A stretch of DNA of 19,042 bases, taken from Bacillota bacterium (lineage in GTDB: Bacteria; Bacillota; Clostridia; Peptostreptococcales; Anaerovoracaceae). The position numbers were made by a program, and so were the translations under genes. The notes beneath the pieces are model-generated. The model saw only the letters and a list, made by a program, of their open reading frames with translations. It ran no database searches and had not been told where the DNA came from. This document shows, piece by piece, positions 13,219 to 19,042 of the stretch. The stretch covers positions 1 to 19,042 of the forward strand of contig JABUTE010000019.1 of assembly GCA_021443825.1 (NCBI GenBank), given 5' to 3'. Numbering within the stretch: position 1 is the stretch's first letter; every line of letters starts with the position of its first letter.

Positions 13219-14211
13219 TCAAAAGCCGATGGTCGTACGAATAGTTTCTTCGATGATACGGATCCAGGAGACAGGCGGGTCATCCAGGTTCAGAAGGCAC
13301 AGCATGGAGTTGAGATCGGCAAGGCGCGATAACAGGAGCCAGTGATCGGAAAGAGGTGCTGAAGCAGATCGGTCATAAGCTTCTCTAAACACCTTGAGCA
13401 GCTGCTTAGAAAAGGGGCTTGAAGCGCCCTCCCCCGGCCGCAACAGATGCCCGAGATCACAATAGGGGCTTCCTGCCGAGGCGAATTCAAAGTCGATGTA
13501 ATAGAGAGTGCCGTCTTTCAGCAGCATGTTGTCAAAGGAGAGATCCCCGTGAAGCAGCACGCTGCGTGCTTCCAGCTGCCGAAACGCCTGCTCATGATCG
13601 TAAACAAATTCCGTCAGGCCTCGGATCAAGGCAGGGTCCAGATGGGCCGCCGGCTTTCTTGTCAGGGTATACAACAGCTTTTCGTGCTCCGATGGCCTTG
13701 CCGTAAGCGGCTGCAGCCGGTGATCGAGGGTCGCATCGTGAAGGAACTCCTTTTGGTGGATCACTGACGTCATGAAAGCCATCTGCCTTACCAGGTCGTC
13801 GGTCAAGGCGCCTCCTTCGTTTAAGTAGCGGTCTAACGGGATCCCGTCGATCCATTCCATGATCACATAAGAAGCACCCGGCTCGTAGCAAAGCATTCCG
13901 GGCACAGGAATACGACCCTGCAGATACGAGAGGCTCCCCGCCTCTGCTTTTCCGGTCGCCTTTGCGTAGCGCTTCATCAAAAACTGACCGCAGCTGGTCG
14001 TTACCCGGTAGCCGGTATTGCTCATGCCCGAAGACACCGGGCAAAGATCCAGTACCGGACCCAGCGCCGCCTTATCGAACGCAGCCAGGATCTCCTCTTT
14101 ATTCAGTTGGATCAAAGGATTGATTCTGTGGTATTCCATCAGGTCTATTACAAACGTTTCGTCACTTTCTTTCAAGTGATCGCAATGAGCCATATACTGC
14201 GATGCGTGCAT
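13219..14211 (-). CDS. APH-fold phosphotransferase (aminoglycoside/choline kinase-like)
   Basis: A protein of about 330 residues with the small-molecule kinase fold. The nucleotide-loop-like segment VSSGMSNTGYRV is at about residues 59-70, the hinge region VIMEWIDGIPL at about 116-126, the catalytic loop HGDLSFDN at 221-228 (catalytic Asp223, metal-binding Asn228) and the DFG-equivalent Asp240 in YIDFE. The reaction is ATP-dependent phosphorylation of an alcohol or similar group; the substrate cannot be told. The start is uncertain: TTG 14238, ATG 14211, ATG 14193 and ATG 14139 are all in frame and none has a strong ribosome binding site. I prefer 14211 because a hairpin at 14219-14240 occupies the sequence just upstream and GAAG precedes the ATG. 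It lies behind the permease terminator. Nothing in the sequence points to an antibiotic-resistance role. Confidence 0.82.
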   Translation of the reverse strand: MHASQYMAHCDHLKESDETFVIDLMEYHRINPLIQLNKEEILAAFDKAALGPVLDLCPVSSGMSNTGYRVTTSCGQFLMKRYAKATGKAEAGSLSYLQGRIPVPGMLCYEPGASYVIMEWIDGIPLDRYLNEGGALTDDLVRQMAFMTSVIHQKEFLHDATLDHRLQPLTARPSEHEKLLYTLTRKPAAHLDPALIRGLTEFVYDHEQAFRQLEARSVLLHGDLSFDNMLLKDGTLYYIDFEFASAGSPYCDLGHLLRPGEGASSPFSKQLLKVFREAYDRSASAPLSDHWLLLSRLADLNSMLCLLNLDDPPVSWIRIIEETIRTTIGF

Positions 14212-14218
14212 CGGTAAA

Positions 14219-14240
14219 ACTTCTGCACACTGCAGCAAGT
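14219..14240. repeat. inverted repeat at the 5' end of the kinase gene
   Basis: ACTTCTGCA (14219-14227) and TGCAG-C-AAGT (14231-14240) pair over nine positions with one bulged base and a CAC loop. It is a possible operator or leader hairpin immediately upstream of the preferred kinase start. Confidence 0.5.
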
Positions 14241-14260
14241 AAACTTTTCTCTTATCCGCG

Positions 14261-14288
14261 AAAAAACTGCGGCTGAACCCAGCCGCAG
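14261..14288 (-). terminator. Rho-independent terminator of the permease operon
   Basis: On the minus strand CTGCGGCT-GGGTTC-AGCCGCAG (14288-14267) runs into six T (14266-14261). It lies 28 bases after the permease stop codon and marks the end of the molybdenum-hydroxylase operon. Confidence 0.92.
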
Positions 14289-14316
14289 CTTATAAACACG
14301 TTCGCTCTGATTCCAA

Positions 14317-15708
14317 TTACTCCTCCTGAGGAAGCAGAATGTTGAGCAGAATGGCAACTACAGCAGCAGGAACGATGCCGGAGCCGCCGAATACCAGCTG
14401 GATCGCCTGGGGCGTATGAGAAAGAATGCCCGTATTGGCGCCCATGCCGTAGCCGACGCCCAGGGCCACCGATACGATAGAAAGATTGCGTCCGTTCAGC
14501 GGCGTCTTGGTGATCAGCTGAATGCCGCTGACAACGATAGACGAGAACATCATGACAGCAGCGCCGCCCAGAACGGCCTGGGGCATGATGGATACCAGCG
14601 CGCCAAGCTTGGGGCAAAGACCGCACAGGATCAGGAAAACAGCACCCGTCGACAGCGCATACAGGTTGACGACCTTGGTCATGGCTACAAGACCTACATT
14701 CTGGCTGAAGGAGGTATTGGGAAGAACGCCGAAGAGCGCAGCAAAGGAAGAGCCCAGACCGTCGCAGATGACGCCGCCCGACAGCTCCTTATCGGTAGCT
14801 TCTCTTCCAAGACCGCCTTCCATTACGCCGGAGATATCGCCGACCGTTTCAACAGCGGTGACGATAAACATGATCATAACGGGAACGATGGCGCGCACAT
14901 CGAATACCGGCTTGACCGGCAGCAGCTTGGGGATCTCAAACCAGGCTGCATCGGCCACCTTGCTCCAATTGAGCACCCAGGACTTGGTGAACTCCACACC
15001 GTCGGCAGTAACACCGGTGGTGGGAAGAACAGCGCCCATGATCATGGCAGCGATATAGCCGCAGATGATGCCGCAAAGAATGGCAGAGAAGCTGAGAAAG
15101 CCCTTGGTAAAGTGCTTAAAGAACAGGATCATGACCAATACGAAGATGGCAAGGAACAGGTTTTCCATGGATCCGAAATCCTTGGCGTTGTTGCCGCCGC
15201 CGAAGGAATTGATGCCCACGGATATAAGAGAAAGACCGATGGAAAGCACCACCGTACCGGTAACGACAGAGGGGAAGAATCTGCGCAGCGGCTTCAGGAA
15301 GAAGCCCAGCACACCTTCAAAAATGCCGCCGATAATGGAAGCTCCCATAATGGCACCGTATGCCAGAACACCACCGCCCATGGAAGCGGCAACGCTGTTA
15401 AAAACGCCGATAAAGCCGGAGGAGGTGCCCATAACGATGGGAACTCTGCCGCCGACAGGTCCGATGCTGAAAAGCTGCACCAGCGTTACGATACCGGCAA
15501 CCAGCATGGCATTCTGCAGCAGGCTCAGCTGCAGGTCGGCGAATTCACCGCTTGCAATACCGCAGGTTCCGGTGATGATCAGCAGCGGAGTCAGATTTCC
15601 TACAAACATTGCCAGTACATGCTGCAGACCAAGGGGAAAGGCCTGCGACAGAGGCATTTTTCCTTCCAGCTGAAACGCCTCTTCGTTCAGTTTGATTTCC
15701 TTTTTCAT
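14317..15708 (-). CDS. NCS2-family xanthine/uric acid/uracil permease
   Basis: A 463-residue polytopic membrane transporter of the nucleobase:cation symporter-2 family. Almost the whole chain is hydrophobic helices. Family marks are GLQHVLAMFVGNLTP with His30 in the first helix, Glu287 in AVETVGDISG (substrate-contact glutamate of the family) and the signature SQNVGLVAMTKV at 335-346, which follows the [QEP]-N-x-G-x4-T pattern. Length is normal. GGAGAT precedes the ATG on the minus strand, and the gene starts 41 bases after the molybdenum-subunit gene, so it is the last gene of that operon. In this context xanthine, urate or hypoxanthine is more likely than uracil, an inference from its partners. 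Confidence 0.94.
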   Translation of the reverse strand: MKKEIKLNEEAFQLEGKMPLSQAFPLGLQHVLAMFVGNLTPLLIITGTCGIASGEFADLQLSLLQNAMLVAGIVTLVQLFSIGPVGGRVPIVMGTSSGFIGVFNSVAASMGGGVLAYGAIMGASIIGGIFEGVLGFFLKPLRRFFPSVVTGTVVLSIGLSLISVGINSFGGGNNAKDFGSMENLFLAIFVLVMILFFKHFTKGFLSFSAILCGIICGYIAAMIMGAVLPTTGVTADGVEFTKSWVLNWSKVADAAWFEIPKLLPVKPVFDVRAIVPVMIMFIVTAVETVGDISGVMEGGLGREATDKELSGGVICDGLGSSFAALFGVLPNTSFSQNVGLVAMTKVVNLYALSTGAVFLILCGLCPKLGALVSIMPQAVLGGAAVMMFSSIVVSGIQLITKTPLNGRNLSIVSVALGVGYGMGANTGILSHTPQAIQLVFGGSGIVPAAVVAILLNILLPQEE

Positions 15709-15749
15709 TGAATATCTCCTTGAATAAAATATGAAATAAGTTCTCTATG

Positions 15750-18047
15750 TTATCGTTCGTCGGGCATGGACATGAGGATCTTCTCAGGAGTGATGGGAAG
15801 CTCTCTGTGCCATACGCCCGTCGCACGGTAAATAGCATGCGCGATCGCAGGAGCCGGAGTATTGATGACGATCTCACCGATGGACTTGGCGCCAAAGGGA
15901 CCGGTCGGCTCGTAGCTGTTTTCGAATTCCACATGCAGCCGGCCCATGTCAAGACGGGTCGGGATCTTATATTGCATAAAGCTGTTTTCGATGGGACTGC
16001 CGTGGCGGTCTGCCGTGACGTTCTCAAACAGCGTATGTCCGATGCCCTGCACGATGCCGCCCTCGGCCTGGATGCGGGCCAGGGCCGGGTTGATGGCAAT
16101 GCCGCAGTCTACCACAGCCACATAGTCCAGGATCTTTACCTGACCGGTTCCCTTATCCAGCTCGATCTCGACCATGCCGACCATGTACGGAGGAGGCGAA
16201 ACCGGGGATGCGTGAGAAGCCGTTGCCACAGCAGCGATGTCGTTGTTCAGCTGCTCCTTGACGCTGATCTGTGCCAGGCTGACCGTCTGATCGGAACCGA
16301 TGCGGCAAACTTTGCCGTTTTCAAAGTAAAGCTCTTCTTTATCGCAGCCCAGCATGCCGGCAGCAATGGCGCAGAGCTTCGTTTTAAGCTCGGAGCAAGC
16401 CTTTTCGACCGCTTTTCCGGTGATGTAGGTGGTAGAAGATGCATAGGAGCCGGAATCGTAAGGAGAAACATCGGTATCGGCTCCGAAGACGGCAACATCG
16501 TCGACGGTGCAATCCATGCATTCGGCGACCATCTGGGCAAGGATGGTATCGCAGCCGGTGCCCATATCGGCAGCGCCGATGATCAGATTGAAGGTGCCGT
16601 CATCGGCAAGCTTGACGGTGGCAGAGCCTACATCAAGAGACGAGATGCAGGAGCCCTGCATGGCCATTGCCACGCCGGCCGCGCGCACCTTGCCGTTTCC
16701 CATATCCCGGACGGGATACTTTTCATCCCACCCGAAGAGCTCTTTGCAGCGAGCCATGCAACGGTCCAGGGCGCAGGCATTCGCCGTTTCGCCGTAATAA
16801 GCCGGCATGACCATGCCCTCTTTGAGCATATTCTGTTCGCGCAGCGCGGTGGGATCGATGCCCAGCTTTTCCGCCAGCTCGTTGACGGCAGACTCCAGTG
16901 CGAAGATGCCCTGCGTTGCACCGTAGCCGCGGTAGGCTCCGCCCGGAACGGTATTTGTATAGACGACATCATAATGGAAGCGATGGGCCTGAAGACCACC
17001 GGTATACATGGGGATGGATTTATGACCGGTAAGACCGACGGTAGTGGGACCGTGTTCGCCGTAGGCTCCGGTGTTGGAGAGAGTATAAAGATCCAGCCCG
17101 CGGATGTGTCCGTCGCGGTCTGCGCCAAGGCGAACGGTGATCTCCATCTCGTGGCGGGGAGAGCCGGCGATCTGGCACTCTTCACGGGTATAGATCAGCA
17201 TGGCCGGCTTTCCGGTCTTTAAGGTAACGAAGGCAGGATAGACCTCGCAGACAGCCGTTTGCTTTGCACCGAAGCCGCCGCCGATGCGGGGCTTTTCCAC
17301 ACGGATCTGGCTCTTGGGAATGCCCAGCGCGTTGCTCAGGATACGGCGCACATGGAAAACGATCTGGGTCGAAGAGATCACATGCAGACGGCCGTAGCGG
17401 TCCAGCTGGGTATAGGTACGAAAGGTCTCCATCATGGCCTGGTTAAAGGAACGCATATGATAGCTGTTCTGCAGCACCTCTTCGCAATCGGCGATCACCT
17501 CATCCACATCGCCGTCGCCGCTGTCCTCGTGGGCGACCAGATTGCGTTTGGCGTTTCCTCCCACCTCCATGGGCGGAAACCAGTCGTCTTCGGGGTGGAC
17601 CAGAACGGGGTTATCAAGCGCCTGATGGAAATCGAGAACAGCCTCAAGCTGCCGGTAGCCGACCTTGATCAGCTTCATGGCCTTAAGGGCTGCTTTTTCG
17701 CTGTCGGCAGCGATGATGGCGACCACGTCACCTGCATAGCGCACATGACGGTCGATGATCAGACGGTCGTAGGGAGAAGGCTCCGGATAGGTCTGCCCCG
17801 CGATGGCAAAGCGCTGCGACGGAACATCCTCCCAGGTATAGATGGCTTCGATGCCGGGTACCAGCTTGGCGACCTTCGTATCGATGGTCTCGACAACGGC
17901 ATTGGCATAGGGGCTGCGCAAAAGCTTTACGACAAGCGCCCCCTGAGGCGCGATGTCCTGCGTATAGACCGGCTTACCTAAAAGAAGCTGCATGGAATCT
18001 TTTTTGCGGACTGATTTATTGATGGCTTTATAATTCTTATGTTCCAT
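15750..18047 (-). CDS. xdhA: xanthine dehydrogenase-family molybdenum-binding subunit
   Basis: A 765-residue catalytic subunit of a molybdenum hydroxylase, which oxidises a C-H bond of an aromatic N-heterocycle or aldehyde at a molybdopterin centre. The N-terminal aldehyde-oxidase a/b hammerhead domain is at about 20-140 and the cofactor-binding domains follow. Aligning by motif to bovine xanthine oxidase (from memory), Gln228 (ISSTQIVF) matches Gln767, GGGFGAKQ (256-263) matches GGGFGGKE, AYRGYG (371-376) matches AFRGFG, and Glu725 (GAKSIGE) is the catalytic Glu1261. Two purine-pocket residues differ: Glu802 is Gln263 here and Phe914 is Tyr375. GGAGGG upstream of the ATG overlaps the stop codon of the Fe-S subunit gene, so translation is probably coupled. 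The family is certain; xanthine as substrate is likely but unproven. Confidence 0.93.
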   Translation of the reverse strand: MEHKNYKAINKSVRKKDSMQLLLGKPVYTQDIAPQGALVVKLLRSPYANAVVETIDTKVAKLVPGIEAIYTWEDVPSQRFAIAGQTYPEPSPYDRLIIDRHVRYAGDVVAIIAADSEKAALKAMKLIKVGYRQLEAVLDFHQALDNPVLVHPEDDWFPPMEVGGNAKRNLVAHEDSGDGDVDEVIADCEEVLQNSYHMRSFNQAMMETFRTYTQLDRYGRLHVISSTQIVFHVRRILSNALGIPKSQIRVEKPRIGGGFGAKQTAVCEVYPAFVTLKTGKPAMLIYTREECQIAGSPRHEMEITVRLGADRDGHIRGLDLYTLSNTGAYGEHGPTTVGLTGHKSIPMYTGGLQAHRFHYDVVYTNTVPGGAYRGYGATQGIFALESAVNELAEKLGIDPTALREQNMLKEGMVMPAYYGETANACALDRCMARCKELFGWDEKYPVRDMGNGKVRAAGVAMAMQGSCISSLDVGSATVKLADDGTFNLIIGAADMGTGCDTILAQMVAECMDCTVDDVAVFGADTDVSPYDSGSYASSTTYITGKAVEKACSELKTKLCAIAAGMLGCDKEELYFENGKVCRIGSDQTVSLAQISVKEQLNNDIAAVATASHASPVSPPPYMVGMVEIELDKGTGQVKILDYVAVVDCGIAINPALARIQAEGGIVQGIGHTLFENVTADRHGSPIENSFMQYKIPTRLDMGRLHVEFENSYEPTGPFGAKSIGEIVINTPAPAIAHAIYRATGVWHRELPITPEKILMSMPDER

Positions 18048-18056
18048 AGAGCCCTC

Positions 18057-18512
18057 CTATCCTTTGCGGCTGCTGAGGAAATTGCGGATGCCCCGCAGCT
18101 GGCCCTCGTAGCCCGAGCAGCGGCACAGATTTCCTGCCAGAAACGCGCGGATCTCATCATCGGTGGGGTCGGGGTTTTCGCGCAAAAGAGCGATGGTGTT
18201 CATCACAAAGCCGGGATTGCAGAAACCGCATTGGTCTGCGCCCTGATCGGCGATAAAGCCGATAAATTCAGATGCTTCCTCCTGAAGGCCCTCCAGGGTG
18301 AGGATCTCATGACCGTCGGCTCTTGCCGCCAGCACGGAGCACGAAAGCACAGGCACCCCATCCATCAGAACGGTGCAAAGACCGCAATTGGAGGTCTCGC
18401 AGCCTCTTTTGACGCTATAGCACCCGTGATCGCGAAGAAAATCGATGAGCAGAAGATCGGCATCGATGGATGCGCTGACCGTCTTGCCGTTGAGTTTAAC
18501 CTTGATCTCCAT
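18057..18512 (-). CDS. xdhC: xanthine dehydrogenase-family 2Fe-2S subunit
   Basis: A 151-residue electron-transfer subunit. The plant-type ferredoxin domain binds the first cluster through Cys38, Cys43, Cys46 and Cys58 (KRGCETSNCGLCTVLMDG, then VLSCSV). The helical second domain binds the other cluster through Cys95, Cys98, Cys130 and Cys132 (QCGFCNPGF and GNLCRCSGYEG). All eight ligands are present and the length is normal. The frame is open further upstream to 18629, but ATG 18512 is right: GGAGG precedes it and the protein begins with the family's short beta strand. It overlaps the stop of the FAD-subunit gene by one base (TAATG) and ends nine bases before the molybdenum-subunit gene. Confidence 0.96.
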   Translation of the reverse strand: MEIKVKLNGKTVSASIDADLLLIDFLRDHGCYSVKRGCETSNCGLCTVLMDGVPVLSCSVLAARADGHEILTLEGLQEEASEFIGFIADQGADQCGFCNPGFVMNTIALLRENPDPTDDEIRAFLAGNLCRCSGYEGQLRGIRNFLSSRKG

Positions 18513-19042
18513 TACTGCGCCTCCTTTATGGTATGCAGCAGGCGGGCCGTCAGGGTGCGAAGAAGACGCGTCCGGTAGGCAGCGCTGCCTCTGGTGTTGG
18601 ATCCGGTGGGGATACGGTCGCAGGCCCAATCGGCGAACTGCTGTACAGATTCTTCCGTAAGGCCGTCGTCCAGAATATGGGTCTCATCCGTAAGAAGCAT
18701 GGCCTTTGCCGGTCTTGCGCCGACGCAAAGCCGGTATTCGCCGCCGATCTTCGCTGCGGCGCAGGCGAGCATGGGAAAATCGGTGCTCTGCCCGCGAACG
18801 GCCGAATAGGCAAAGACGGCAGGCGTCTTTTTTACGATGACGCGCACCAGAATGTCGCGGTCCTGCTTCATCCGGGCAAACTGAGCAATTGGCACCGTTC
18901 CGCCCTTATACAGCTGCACATAGGCATCCATGGCAAGAAATGCGGTGAGCACATCGGAAAAGCCGAAGCGCCCCCAGAGGCTTCCTCCCACAGTGGCAAG
19001 ATTGCGGAACTGAACGCCCACGATGTCCTGAACGGCATGCTT
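18512..19042 (-). CDS. xdhB: xanthine dehydrogenase-family FAD-binding subunit, 5'-truncated by window edge
   Basis: The frame stays open to the window's end, so only the C-terminal 176 residues of a protein usually about 270-290 long are seen. The second FAD-contact motif is visible near the edge (FRNLATVGGSLWG, equivalent to the family's RNxATIGGN), and the CO-dehydrogenase flavoprotein C-terminal domain follows (FAYSAVRGQSTDFPMLACAA, then TARLLHTIKEAQ). The missing part should hold the first FAD-binding glycine motif. It passes electrons from the Fe-S subunit to NAD+ or another acceptor. It is upstream of and overlaps the Fe-S gene, giving the order FAD, 2Fe-2S, Mo, permease. Operon promoters lie outside the window. 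Confidence 0.92.
   Translation of the reverse strand, partial: KHAVQDIVGVQFRNLATVGGSLWGRFGFSDVLTAFLAMDAYVQLYKGGTVPIAQFARMKQDRDILVRVIVKKTPAVFAYSAVRGQSTDFPMLACAAAKIGGEYRLCVGARPAKAMLLTDETHILDDGLTEESVQQFADWACDRIPTGSNTRGSAAYRTRLLRTLTARLLHTIKEAQ

Noticed and set aside
13034..13222. 62-codon minus-strand frame after the kinase gene
   Set aside because: TTG start overlapping the kinase stop, no ribosome binding site, runs into the bidirectional terminator; no recognisable sequence.
14416..15711. 431-codon plus-strand frame rich in His, Asp and Gly
   Set aside because: Antisense shadow of the NCS2 permease; typical of the complement of transmembrane codons.
15747..17222. 491-codon plus-strand frame
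   Set aside because: Antisense shadow of the molybdenum subunit, whose motifs are all intact on the minus strand.

Overview
The window looks like a chromosomal segment of a Bacillota (Firmicutes) bacterium, most likely Clostridia. The reasons are strong AGGAGG-type ribosome binding sites, GAAC-N4-GTTC (Gram-positive type) LexA boxes, a miaA / methionine-gamma-lyase-like neighbourhood also known around miaA in Bacillus, and AT-rich intergenic DNA between moderately GC-rich genes. No tRNA, rRNA, CRISPR array or intact insertion sequence was seen.

Region 1 (1-4583, + strand) is a housekeeping block. It holds the 3' part of miaA, a complete tyrosine recombinase whose start overlaps the end of miaA, a YnbB-type PLP enzyme, a PUA-containing 23S rRNA cytosine methyltransferase, and a strong terminator.

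Region 2 (4584-5938) holds a small membrane-anchored LysM protein of the YneA type (SOS cell-division inhibitor). Its promoter carries three LexA boxes, one exactly filling the -35/-10 spacer. An 868-base gene-free stretch follows, crowded with inverted repeats and terminators on both strands and carrying an orphan fourth LexA-box match.

Region 3 (5939-7304, - strand) holds a GntR/FCD regulator followed by a divergent carboxymuconolactone-decarboxylase/AhpD-like protein with its own promoter and a palindrome in the promoter spacer.

Region 4 (7479-11560, - strand) holds two exported proteins: a phosphodiester-glycosidase (NAGPA-type) protein, and upstream of it a lipoprotein built from two duplicated beta-helix units.

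Region 5 (11799-19042) combines a + strand metal-dependent amidohydrolase, a - strand APH-fold kinase, and a - strand operon for a three-subunit molybdenum hydroxylase (FAD, 2Fe-2S and Mo subunits) ending in an NCS2 nucleobase permease. Import by the permease and oxidation by the xanthine-dehydrogenase-type enzyme suggest purine (or related N-heterocycle) use. The amidohydrolase could act on a ring product, but that link is positional only. Two changes at positions that line the purine pocket of bovine xanthine oxidase leave the exact substrate open.
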